From Adlercreutzia wanghongyangiae (GTDB lineage: Bacteria; Actinomycetota; Coriobacteriia; Coriobacteriales; Eggerthellaceae), in the NCBI RefSeq assembly GCF_035989245.1, contig NZ_JAYMFF010000014.1:1-64000 (forward strand): DNA of 64,000 nucleotides, in the 5' to 3' direction. Positions 1 through 7,450 of this stretch are shown here, piece by piece. Each line of letters starts with the position of its first letter. Position 1 is the stretch's first letter. The position numbers and the translations under genes are program-made. The notes below the pieces were generated by a model. That model saw only the letters and a list, made by a program, of their open reading frames with translations, was not told the DNA's origin and ran no database searches.

Positions 1-2
1 CA

Positions 3-54
3 CACCTCCGAGCCATGGGAAGGAGGTGAAACCGATGAGGGAGTTTTTCACCTC
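3..54 (+). promoter_or_regulatory. Alternative hairpins sequestering the toxin-like peptide's SD
   Basis: Two perfect pairings compete for the same ribosome-binding site. CACCTCC (3-9) pairs with GGAGGTG (22-28). TTCACCTC (47-54, inside the reading frame) pairs with GAGGTGAA (23-30) and leaves the start codon in the loop. Either fold hides the Shine-Dalgarno, as in type I toxin mRNAs. Confidence 0.5.
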
Positions 55-166
55 AGTGCTTGCGGGTCTTTTATCCGCTGTGCTATGGGAATTCGTTAGG
101 TGGGTTCTCGCGCTCATCCGGGCACGAAAAAACCCGCCCAGCGCTAACAACCAGAGGCGGGTTTAA
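35..166 (+). CDS. 43-aa hydrophobic basic peptide, type I toxin-like
   Basis: I do not recognise it by name. The product has one hydrophobic segment (about residues 4-29, starting MREFFTSVLAGLL) with two Trp, then a basic polar tail (RARKNPP... ending NNQRRV). A very strong Shine-Dalgarno (GGAGGTGA, 22-29) sits 5 bp before the ATG. The stop codon falls inside a GC-rich hairpin (130-164). Size, single membrane segment, charged tail, overlapping terminator and a sequestered ribosome site are shared with Fst/Ldr-type type I toxins of Gram-positive bacteria; that assignment is inference. It may instead be a small regulatory membrane peptide. The window begins 34 bp before it, so its promoter is not visible. 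Confidence 0.55.
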   Translation: MREFFTSVLAGLLSAVLWEFVRWVLALIRARKNPPSANNQRRV

Positions 167-204
167 GACCCTGCGGGGGGCGGTTCGGTTCCGCCCCTCG
201 TAGT
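125..204 (-). ncRNA. Candidate antisense RNA convergent with the 43-aa ORF
   Basis: On the minus strand an extended -10 box (TGATACAAT, TACAAT at 216-211) would start a transcript near 204. The RNA would form a first hairpin (GGGGCGG 177-183 with CCGCCCC 191-197) and then a terminator hairpin (130-138 with 156-164) followed by six U (132-127). That is an ~80-nt, two-hairpin RNA overlapping the 3' end of the peptide gene. No clear -35 is seen. The same structures could simply terminate the upstream minus-strand oxidoreductase operon. Confidence 0.4.
127..164 (-). terminator. Rho-independent terminator
   Basis: Nine-bp stem AAACCCGCC (130-138)/GGCGGGTTT (156-164). On the minus strand it is followed directly by TTTTTT (132-127). 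It would end both the antisense RNA and the minus-strand oxidoreductase transcript, and it overlaps the stop codon of the plus-strand 43-aa ORF. Confidence 0.7.
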
Positions 205-216
205 TTTCTTATTGTA

Positions 217-1536
217 TCACACTTCCCCATCGTCTGGCGACGGAACCGCTGCCTCAGAGGCGGAATCGACGGCAGCTGCCCCAGCCTCCTCCTTCTTGGA
301 AGCCACCTTAACGGCGTGGTGGGCCAAGATGTCGGCTTTCAGCAGGCGATTGAACTCCTCCAAATCGTACAGCTCGCCGGTGTTTTCCTTCTCGTCCACC
401 GCAGCAGCCTCTTCACCGTCGACGCCGATCGGCCAGTCGTCGCCGTCCTCCTCATCTACGGGCTCATCGAAGGCCACGGGGATGAGTTGCGGACCCTCGC
501 CCCGGGCAGCTGCCGCAGCGGCCGCAGCGGCAGCCGGCGTAGATGCCGCACGCGCACGGGCAGCCTCGCGCTTACGCAGGGCGGCCTCCAAGGCGCTTTC
601 CGCCGAACCGTCGGCCGCCGCAGCCGTCGCACCGGGCTCCGCATTGTCGCCAGTGGCATCTGCAAGTACCGCATCGTCGCCCAACACGTCGACATCAACC
701 GCCACGCCCTCGTAGGCCTTCACCGGCACCCGCACCGCTTCCGAGCGCTCGCGCCGGGCCTTGTTGGCCTCCACGGCCAAGCCCACCGCCGCACCGGCAC
801 CCAGCACGCCCAGGGCAGCCAGCGACACCGGGCCCGCCATCTTCGCCCCGGCAATCCAGGGCATTTCCTCTGTTTCAGCAAACGGCTCGTTGATGTGCCC
901 CTCGACACCGTACTTCAGCACCTGCAGCACGAAGTGGCCGCCCTGTTCGCTCTCGCCGAGCACCGCGGCGCGATCATAGCCGCGATCGCGCAGCACCGCA
1001 GCCCGCTCGCGAGCCTGCGCCGCCACCTCCTCGCGACCACCGTAGGACAGGGCACCGGTGGGGCACGCCCTCACGCAGGCAGGCGCGCCGCCATTGGTCA
1101 CGATATCGGCGCAACCATCGCAAAGGCAAACGGCGGCGCGCCCATCGGCGTGATGGGGAACGGCCACCGGGCACACCATGGAGCACAAGCCGCAGCTCAC
1201 GCACCGATCGCTATCGGGACCCACAAGACCCGCAGCGTCATCGACCACCAGGGCACCGGTGGGGCACACGCTGGCACACGGCGCCTCAAAACAGCGAACG
1301 CATCCCTTGCGCGCCGCCTCCCACACCAGGCCCGATCCTGTAGTCTCGCGTTCGGTGAGCACGATCATCAGGGGCGTCAAGCCGTCAAGGTCGGCTGCGC
1401 GCTGGTAGGCGTTGGCCGGGGCCTCGTTGCCCTCCTCGGTGTGAAACGGCAGCTGTCCGCGACGCTTGCACGCCACGGCACAGGCCTGGCAGCTCGCGCA
1501 GCGGCTGCCGTCGAACAGAATCGCCTTGTCCTTCAT
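217..1536 (-). CDS. Formate dehydrogenase-N beta-like Fe-S subunit with long acidic tail
   Basis: 439 residues. Cys clusters at 13-23 (CxxCxxCxxxC), 79-91, 112-122 and 137-158 can bind four [4Fe-4S] clusters, as in FdnH/DmsB-type electron-transfer subunits. A membrane helix lies at about 233-256, matching the C-terminal anchor of FdnH. Beyond it is an unusual ~180-residue low-complexity Ala/Glu/Asp-rich tail with runs of Ala, which known FdnH proteins lack. ATG overlaps the stop of the upstream alpha subunit (ATGA, 1536-1533), so the two are translationally coupled. No cytochrome b (gamma) subunit follows; the next thing downstream is a terminator. It should pass electrons from the catalytic subunit to a membrane acceptor not encoded here. 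Confidence 0.85.
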   Translation of the reverse strand: MKDKAILFDGSRCASCQACAVACKRRGQLPFHTEEGNEAPANAYQRAADLDGLTPLMIVLTERETTGSGLVWEAARKGCVRCFEAPCASVCPTGALVVDDAAGLVGPDSDRCVSCGLCSMVCPVAVPHHADGRAAVCLCDGCADIVTNGGAPACVRACPTGALSYGGREEVAAQARERAAVLRDRGYDRAAVLGESEQGGHFVLQVLKYGVEGHINEPFAETEEMPWIAGAKMAGPVSLAALGVLGAGAAVGLAVEANKARRERSEAVRVPVKAYEGVAVDVDVLGDDAVLADATGDNAEPGATAAAADGSAESALEAALRKREAARARAASTPAAAAAAAAAARGEGPQLIPVAFDEPVDEEDGDDWPIGVDGEEAAAVDEKENTGELYDLEEFNRLLKADILAHHAVKVASKKEEAGAAAVDSASEAAVPSPDDGEV

Positions 1537-4500
1537 CGCGCCCCCTCGGCCTTCTCGACGTTCACGAGGAATCCCTTCACAGCGAAGCCCTCGCCCGCAG
1601 GGCTCGCCACACCCGGTGCCAGCGCAGCCCAACTGCCGCCCATCGCCGGCGCAGCGCCTTCGGTTTCCTCCTCGGCTTCCACGCCCATGCCGTTCAAATA
1701 CACGTAGTGGGCCTCGTTGCCCTCGCAGACGAAGGGCGTCACGCGTGCCGTCACCAGCACCGGAGCCTCCACCGAGCCGCGCTCGTTGAACACGCGCGCC
1801 ACATCGCCCGTCTGGAAGCCGCGAATGCGCGCCAGCTCGGGCGACACTTCCACGAAAAAGCCCGGATCGAAGGCCCGCGCGGCGGGAACCAGCGCGCGCC
1901 ATGCCGCTGCATCCGCACGGTTGTTGTTCATCACCGCGCAAATGGGATACGCCTCGCGATCGGCCATCACATCGGTGTAATCGGGAGCCAAGGCCGCCTC
2001 CACCGCCGCATCGCGCGCTCCCGCGCCCTGCGCGTCAGCCGACCCGTCGGTGCCACCCGTTTGGGCCAGCACCGAACCCACGCCCCGGCGCGAAGCCGCC
2101 GCCAGAAGCACCGGCGATGCGTAGGAGGTGTTCAGCCGGTTGTTCAACGGCGACTCCAAGGGCTCGTAGTGCTCGGGCAGCGGACCGTCGGGTAAACGAT
2201 CGGACCACAGCAGTCCCACTTGCTCCCACACCCCGGGAAACGCGCAGTTATCCGGAGCAACCCAACGACCGTCGCGCAAAGCCGGGAAGTCGGCCTGGTC
2301 GGCCATGGCCCACACCTGGCCATCCCAATACAGCAGATTGCGGTCGTTGCGCCAGGGCTGTCCGGCCAAGTTGGCGCTGGCCCGGTTGCCTCGCACGCGC
2401 ACGTTCGACGGCCAGGTGAAACCCCAGCTGGCGAACAGACCCAGGCCGCTCTCGTCGGTCGCGTCGCGACGCCCCACCGGCTGCTCGGCCGGAGTCGCCG
2501 GGGCACTGTTGTTGTTCCAGCAGCCGGCGAAGGACGCGGCGGCGCAGGCGGCCGATCCGTCGGCCCGCAGACCCTGTGAGCCCTCCAGCAGCACCACCTT
2601 GCCGGCATTCCAATCGGCGCCCTCCACCTGATAGCCGTTCAGCGCCCAGGCGACGCGCGTCAAGTCGATGCCGTTCTCGCCCTCGTAGTCCCATTTGACG
2701 CCGAGCAGCGGGTCGGGCGCCGTGCCGCCCTTGGTGTCGTAGAGGTTGTACACGCGCCGCCACAGATCGCCGATGATGGCGGCCTCGCTGCGGCTCTCGT
2801 CGGCCGGGGGACAGGCGGCGGCCGCATACTGCACCAAGCGCGACCCGGCCACCCGCATGCCGTCCTTTTCGCAAGCCTGCGCCGTGGGCAGCTGGTACAC
2901 CGTAGTGGAAAGGGCCGCCAAATCGCCATCCAGCTCACGCCAGAACGCGGCCGTGCGCGAAGGGGAGCCGTCGGCCACCACGAGCCAGTCCAAGCCGGCC
3001 AAGCCCTCGGGACCGAAGGCGCCGGGTGCCTGGGCCAGCAAGTCGGCCTCCCACACGAAGCAGCCCTTGGCGCCCCCTGCGGCCAGCGTATCGAACACCG
3101 AGGCGCCGGCCAGCGCCGCCGGGCGCTTCGGCAGCCAGTCGAAACCGTAGGAATTGTCGGCCTGGGCGCCTTCGCCCCACCATTCCTTCAAGGCCGATAC
3201 GATGGCCTTGGGCTCCTGGGCTCGCGCGCCCGCCGCGGCCGTAACGGCCTCCAGCCACGTTTGCAGCGTGGGCGTCTGCTCGGTCGGCCAGGGCGTGCCG
3301 CCGGGAAACACCGCGCTCGTCAGACCCAGCACATCGGCTGCGCCCTCCCCCGCCGTGCCGCCCAGGTAGTGGATACCGCCGCCGACCACGCCCACATTGC
3401 CCAGCAGCAGCTGGGCCACGCAAGCGGCGCGCACGGCCTGGGCGCCGGTGCCGTGCTGCACCATGCCGGGACCCACCAGCACCTTCGCCGCGGTCTCGGG
3501 AGCGTTCGTGGCGGCCACAGCCTCGTACACCGCTTCCAACTGATCGCGGCCCACACCGCACACCGTGCTGACAGTATCCATGTCGTAGCGACCGTAGAAT
3601 GCCTGCATCTGCATCCACACGCTCGCCTCGTACTGCAATGTGATGTCGCGAACCGGCTTCGGCACCGAGGGAATGGTCCACACGGGCACTCCCTCGCCGC
3701 GCACCCAGGCAAACTCGCCGTCGAAGCGCATGTTCCACGTGTCGAAGCCGTCGGTGCGGTAGCCCCACGTGCCGCGGTCGTAGGTGCCCCCCACCGGGTC
3801 CCAACCGCAGAACAGACCCGTAGCGTTGTCGAAGGAGAATCCGTCGCTCACCAGATACGAGGCGTTCGTGTAGTTCAGCACGTACTCCGGCTGCCAGCGG
3901 TTGTTGTCCATCAGGTACTTCACCAGGCCGCCGAAAAACGCCGTGTCGGTGCCGGGGCGCAGGGCCACGTGCACATCGGCCATCTCGGCCGTGCGGGTGC
4001 GCACCGGATCCACCACAATCCAGCGGGCCCCGGCATCGCGCGCCCGCTCGATCCAGCGCAGGGTAACCGGCTGGGTGGCCGCATGGTCCGATCCTACCGT
4101 GAGAATAACCGACGCATGGGGCGCATCGCTGGGAAGACCGTCGGGCGCGGCAATACCGAAGGCCGCCTCGCAGGCCGTCCCGAACGTACGCCGACCGAAC
4201 AGGGCCTCGTTGTCCAGGTGCACCACGCCCCAGCCCCGCAGGGCCTTGGCCAACAGATACTGCTCCTCGGCCACCAGGCGCGCCCCGCCGAAGCTGACGA
4301 TGGCCTCGGTGCGCATCACGGGCACCTCGCCCGCATACTCGACGAACGAGGCGTCACGGGTGGCCTTCACAGCGCTGGCAATTTCCGACAACGCCATATC
4401 CCACGAGATGTCCTCCCAGTGGTCGCTGCCCGCCCGGCGCACCCGCGGGGCGGCCAGCCGCGCCGGATTGGACGCCGCTTCACCATCGCCCTCGCCGGGA

Positions 4501-4805
4501 ATCAACCGAGCATCCAGCAATTGCTGCCCCCGGGCGCACAGCGCGCCCTCGGTGAAGGGATTGGCGGCCTCGCCCCCCACCTCTACGGGCACGTCGAAAT
4601 CGAAGGTGAGCAGAGCCGTGCAGCCGGCGGAACAGCCATCGCACACCACCGCACGCTTCTCGTTCTCGCCCTCGACCGGCGCCTCGGCAGCGTCCGCCTC
4701 GCCGTCGGCCCAAGCCTGCGGCACCGCGCCGACCCCCGCGCCCGCCACCGCTGCACCGGCGGCCAAAGTCGCGCCTGCGAGAAACTTCCTCCGCGTCAGT
4801 TCCAT
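1533..4805 (-). CDS. Formate dehydrogenase-N alpha-like molybdopterin oxidoreductase lacking Sec/Cys
   Basis: 1090 residues, Tat signal MELTRRKFLAG at the N-terminus, so exported. The [4Fe-4S] site is C55, C58, C62 and C90. Similarity to E. coli FdnG runs the whole length as I recall it (YTNASYLVSDGF region, PLPEHYEPLESPL, terminal FLVNVEK). Aligned ungapped at VDNQARVUHG, the E. coli selenocysteine falls on Gly204 and its catalytic His on Arg205 (LDNEALFGRR). The Mo ligand and proton-transfer residues of formate oxidation are thus absent, so formate may not be its substrate. I start at 4805, not at an upstream ATG (4949), because of the Tat motif and the AGAGGAG ribosome site ahead of it. 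First gene of a two-gene operon with the Fe-S subunit. Confidence 0.85.
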   Translation of the reverse strand: MELTRRKFLAGATLAAGAAVAGAGVGAVPQAWADGEADAAEAPVEGENEKRAVVCDGCSAGCTALLTFDFDVPVEVGGEAANPFTEGALCARGQQLLDARLIPGEGDGEAASNPARLAAPRVRRAGSDHWEDISWDMALSEIASAVKATRDASFVEYAGEVPVMRTEAIVSFGGARLVAEEQYLLAKALRGWGVVHLDNEALFGRRTFGTACEAAFGIAAPDGLPSDAPHASVILTVGSDHAATQPVTLRWIERARDAGARWIVVDPVRTRTAEMADVHVALRPGTDTAFFGGLVKYLMDNNRWQPEYVLNYTNASYLVSDGFSFDNATGLFCGWDPVGGTYDRGTWGYRTDGFDTWNMRFDGEFAWVRGEGVPVWTIPSVPKPVRDITLQYEASVWMQMQAFYGRYDMDTVSTVCGVGRDQLEAVYEAVAATNAPETAAKVLVGPGMVQHGTGAQAVRAACVAQLLLGNVGVVGGGIHYLGGTAGEGAADVLGLTSAVFPGGTPWPTEQTPTLQTWLEAVTAAAGARAQEPKAIVSALKEWWGEGAQADNSYGFDWLPKRPAALAGASVFDTLAAGGAKGCFVWEADLLAQAPGAFGPEGLAGLDWLVVADGSPSRTAAFWRELDGDLAALSTTVYQLPTAQACEKDGMRVAGSRLVQYAAAACPPADESRSEAAIIGDLWRRVYNLYDTKGGTAPDPLLGVKWDYEGENGIDLTRVAWALNGYQVEGADWNAGKVVLLEGSQGLRADGSAACAAASFAGCWNNNSAPATPAEQPVGRRDATDESGLGLFASWGFTWPSNVRVRGNRASANLAGQPWRNDRNLLYWDGQVWAMADQADFPALRDGRWVAPDNCAFPGVWEQVGLLWSDRLPDGPLPEHYEPLESPLNNRLNTSYASPVLLAAASRRGVGSVLAQTGGTDGSADAQGAGARDAAVEAALAPDYTDVMADREAYPICAVMNNNRADAAAWRALVPAARAFDPGFFVEVSPELARIRGFQTGDVARVFNERGSVEAPVLVTARVTPFVCEGNEAHYVYLNGMGVEAEEETEGAAPAMGGSWAALAPGVASPAGEGFAVKGFLVNVEKAEGAR

Positions 4806-5060
4806 ATACGCTCGATCTCCTCTGAGTACCTTATTCACACCCTGTCTCTCTTGGGTTGCATTTTCACACACCACACGCGAAAAAGGCCCCTGGAAATCAA
4901 GCATCCGCGAGCCGCGGGGGCCATCCTCATAAATTGTCCACGTTCGCACCCCTCATATCCCCTTTGATGAGGGAATTTATCAGCTTCTTACGCGCTCTAA
5001 TCCGTAAGTGCGCGCACCCTCGCGGCTTCTTAACAAACCGTCTACAAGCTAAACCTGATC

Positions 5061-5088
5061 TTGTCCCTCATCCTTCAAGGGCTATACT
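5061..5088 (+). promoter_or_regulatory. Likely sigma-70-type promoter
   Basis: TTGTCC (5061-5066), 16-bp spacer, TATACT (5083-5088), about 40 bp before the ATG of the membrane protein gene at 5128. The 320-bp divergent gap (4806-5127) also holds an imperfect dyad around CCCTCAT/GATGAGGG near 4950-4975; nothing else is obvious in it. Confidence 0.5.
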
Positions 5089-5127
5089 GTCTGCATCGTT
5101 AATTGTCCCCGAATAAGGAGAAGCACC

Positions 5128-5850
5128 ATGAACACCAACCATGCCAAGACCATCAAGGGCATGAGCATCGCCAACATCGTGCTGGCAGCCCTCGGCATCC
5201 TGGGCGTCCTCATCACCTGGATGGGCCTGGGCGCCAGCGGCGCGGCCGTTTCCGGCTCCGGCTACGACTACTTCTACACCGATGACGGCTACATCATCGA
5301 GACGAGCGACATCAACGCCATCCTAGGCGTGCTGGGCATTCTGGTGTTCTGGGTGTTCGTCTGCCTGGTTCTGGTGCTTATCGCCGGCATCATGGGCGTG
5401 CGCGGCGCCAATAAGCCCGAGAAGTTGAAGGGCGTCATGACCTGGAACATCGTGGGCGCCGTGGCCAGCTTCCTGGGCGCGGGCATCATCACGCTCGTGC
5501 TGTGCATCATCGTGGCCGTGTTCGCCAACAAGGACAAGCAGGCCCTGACGGCCGCCCCCTATGCTGCGCCGGCCTACGCTGCCGTGCCGACCGTCCCCGT
5601 GCAGCCCCAGCAGCCCGTGGCCCCGCAGGCCCCCGTCGCCGCGCCGGCTGCCGCCCCGGTGGCTGCCCAGCCCCTCGTGTCCGATCCGGCCCCCGTCACC
5701 CCGGCCGCTGCACCCGCTGCCGAGGCCGTGACCACTGCCGAAGTGGCCGCCGCCGAGCCCGCCGTGGTGCTCCCTGACAACTACATCGAGGACGCCCAGG
5801 CCAGCGTGACCATCGTGGAAGAGACGCCCGTCGACGGCGAGCAGAAGTAG
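5128..5850 (+). CDS. Membrane protein with Pro/Ala-rich tail
   Basis: 240 residues, not recognised. Three hydrophobic segments (about 14-36, 66-92 and 110-134) are separated by a short Gly/Tyr-rich loop with acidic residues (residues 37-62). After residue 140 comes a ~100-residue Pro/Ala/Val-rich tail (PAAAPVAAQP type), probably extended and cytoplasmic or cell-wall-spanning. ATAAGGAGAA gives the ribosome site before ATG 5128. Monocistronic: a promoter lies upstream and a strong terminator downstream. Stress-envelope or division scaffold roles would be guesses. Confidence 0.75.
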   Translation: MNTNHAKTIKGMSIANIVLAALGILGVLITWMGLGASGAAVSGSGYDYFYTDDGYIIETSDINAILGVLGILVFWVFVCLVLVLIAGIMGVRGANKPEKLKGVMTWNIVGAVASFLGAGIITLVLCIIVAVFANKDKQALTAAPYAAPAYAAVPTVPVQPQQPVAPQAPVAAPAAAPVAAQPLVSDPAPVTPAAAPAAEAVTTAEVAAAEPAVVLPDNYIEDAQASVTIVEETPVDGEQK

Positions 5851-5886
5851 CTTGCACGGGATATAGCTTCCCACACAGTGGTTCCG

Positions 5887-5916
5887 AAGAAGGGCGACCG
5901 AACGGTCGCCCTTCTT
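5887..5916 (+). terminator. Strong hairpin terminator
   Basis: Fourteen-bp perfect stem AAGAAGGGCGACCG/CGGTCGCCCTTCTT with a two-base centre (AA), 36 bp after the stop of the membrane protein gene. A CTTCTT run forms its 3' side. Confidence 0.75.
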
Positions 5917-5951
5917 GCGTTTCGGAGTCCGCCCCGCACGAGACGGCACGC

Positions 5952-6121
5952 GGGCGGCCTGAAGGCCGCCCCTACGGGGATGCTGCAGGAGAGAGGGTCG
6001 CGGGGCGGGGGCGGGCGGCCTGAAGGCCGCCCCTACGAGGGCGTTGCGGGAGCGAGAGGGCCACCGGGCGAAAGACGTCCGGCCGCGGGGCGATTCCGTA
6101 GGGGACGGCTTCAGCCGTCCC
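5952..6121. repeat. REP array, three GTAG-type palindromes
   Basis: Copies at 5952-5975 and 6013-6036 lie in one orientation and one at 6098-6121 in the other. Read with GTAG first, each is GTAG plus a GC-rich palindrome (arms such as GGGGCGGCC/GGCCGCCC around TTCAG). The stem of the third copy differs (GACGGC/GCCGTC) but still pairs. Same family as the elements near 13.6, 31.5 and 63.7 kb. The array sits between two convergent genes. Confidence 0.75.
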
Positions 6122-6130
6122 GCGACTTCC

Positions 6131-7228
6131 CTAGTCCTCGTAGTCGGTGTCCACCACCACGTTGCAGGTGTAGCCGGGGTACTTCGCCTCCAGGGCACCC
6201 ACCACCGCGTCACGGATGGCGTCGTTGTCGGCCGCGAAGTCGATCATCATGTCGAAGTACACCGTCTTCGCCTCCTCGTCCACGTAGAAGCCGTGCACCT
6301 GCAGTATCTTCGGATTCTCCTGGGCCAGCTTCTCCAGATCGGCCCGCATGGGGGCGAACTTCCCCGTGGTGTTGGCCGCGTACACGCCCACCGTCATGCT
6401 GATGTGGAACTTCGCGAACAGCCCCTCGGCGATCTTGCGCGTCAGCGCGTGGATCTGCCGGGCGTTCATGTCGTCGTCCACCTCGATGTGCAGCGAGCCG
6501 ATCACCTCGTTGGGCCCGAAGTTGTCCAGCACCACATCATAGGCGCCGCGCACGCCGGGAAACCCGTTCGCATAGTTTTCGATGGCGGCCACAAGCTTCT
6601 TGTCCTCGGGCAGCCCGATAATGGGCGCCAGCGCGTCGCGCAGCACCTCGATGCCGGCCTTGCACACCACGAGCGATATCACAAGCCCCACCGCGCCGTC
6701 GATGTTCAGCCCCCACAGGTTCTGAGCCGCGGCCACCACCAGCGTGCCGGCCGACAGCACCGCGTCGTAGTTGGAGTCCACCCCCGAGGCGACGAGCGCC
6801 TCGCAGTCGGTCTTGTCGCCGAAGCGCTTGAACATGACGCCGATGACGATCTTCGCCAGAATGGCCACCACGATCACCGTGATGGTCAGCGTGGAGTACA
6901 CCGGCGTGCCCGGGTGCAGTATCTTCACCACCGACTCGCGCAGCGAGATGAGGCCGGCCACCAGGATGATGACGGCGATGACCACGCTCGTGAGGTATTC
7001 CACGCGCCCGTAGCCGAAGGGGTGGTGGCGGTCGGGCCGGCGCCCGGCCAGCTTCGTGCCCACGATGGTGATGATGGACGACAGCGCGTCGGTGGCGTTG
7101 TTCACGCCATCCAAGATGATGGCGATAGAATGCGACACGAAGCCCACGGCCAGCTTGAAGGCCACGAGCAGCATGTTGCCCACGATGCCGTAGATGCTCG
7201 CCTTGACGATCTCACGCTCGCGATTCAT
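6131..7228 (-). CDS. Cation diffusion facilitator, Mn-type
   Basis: 365 residues; membrane metal exporter of the CDF family with six membrane helices and a C-terminal cytoplasmic domain. The membrane metal site reads NxxxD in the second helix (NNATD) and DxxxD in the fifth (DSNYD). Zinc CDFs carry HxxxD or DxxxD with HxxxD, whereas the N-D-D-D set is typical of manganese exporters such as MntE, so Mn2+ is the best guess. HHPFGYGRVEY is the conserved loop after helix 2. Start at 7228 because AAGGTGAT precedes it at normal spacing; upstream ATGs at 7234 and 7270 fit less well. Transcribed divergently from oxc. Confidence 0.85.
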   Translation of the reverse strand: MNREREIVKASIYGIVGNMLLVAFKLAVGFVSHSIAIILDGVNNATDALSSIITIVGTKLAGRRPDRHHPFGYGRVEYLTSVVIAVIILVAGLISLRESVVKILHPGTPVYSTLTITVIVVAILAKIVIGVMFKRFGDKTDCEALVASGVDSNYDAVLSAGTLVVAAAQNLWGLNIDGAVGLVISLVVCKAGIEVLRDALAPIIGLPEDKKLVAAIENYANGFPGVRGAYDVVLDNFGPNEVIGSLHIEVDDDMNARQIHALTRKIAEGLFAKFHISMTVGVYAANTTGKFAPMRADLEKLAQENPKILQVHGFYVDEEAKTVYFDMMIDFAADNDAIRDAVVGALEAKYPGYTCNVVVDTDYED

Positions 7229-7311
7229 AACCATCACCTTCACGATATTATGTGCGCCCTCCTGGCTCACATCAGATTATAGTCCCGGTGGCGCTTCGGG
7301 CCTGCGGCGGC

Positions 7312-7344
7312 GAAGTTGCCTTTGCAATGCAGTTCGGCAACTTC
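7312..7344. promoter_or_regulatory. Inverted repeat in cation exporter/oxc divergent region
   Basis: GAAGTTGCC (7312-7320) and GGCAACTTC (7336-7344), a 9-bp dyad with a 15-bp centre, about 107 bp before the oxc start and 84 bp before the exporter start. A possible operator; its regulator is unknown. Confidence 0.35.
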
Positions 7345-7450
7345 CCGCCAACAGGGGTCTCCGACGGCGAAAGCCACGGCCGCGGGCGGTCTATATTCTT
7401 GATCTGAAGCAGCGCTTCACCCTGCCCATTTTCGAGACCAGGAGGCATCT

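Noticed and set aside
4806..4949. 48-residue N-terminal extension of the FdnG-like protein
   Set aside because: It would place the Tat signal internally; AGAGGAG precedes the ATG at 4805.
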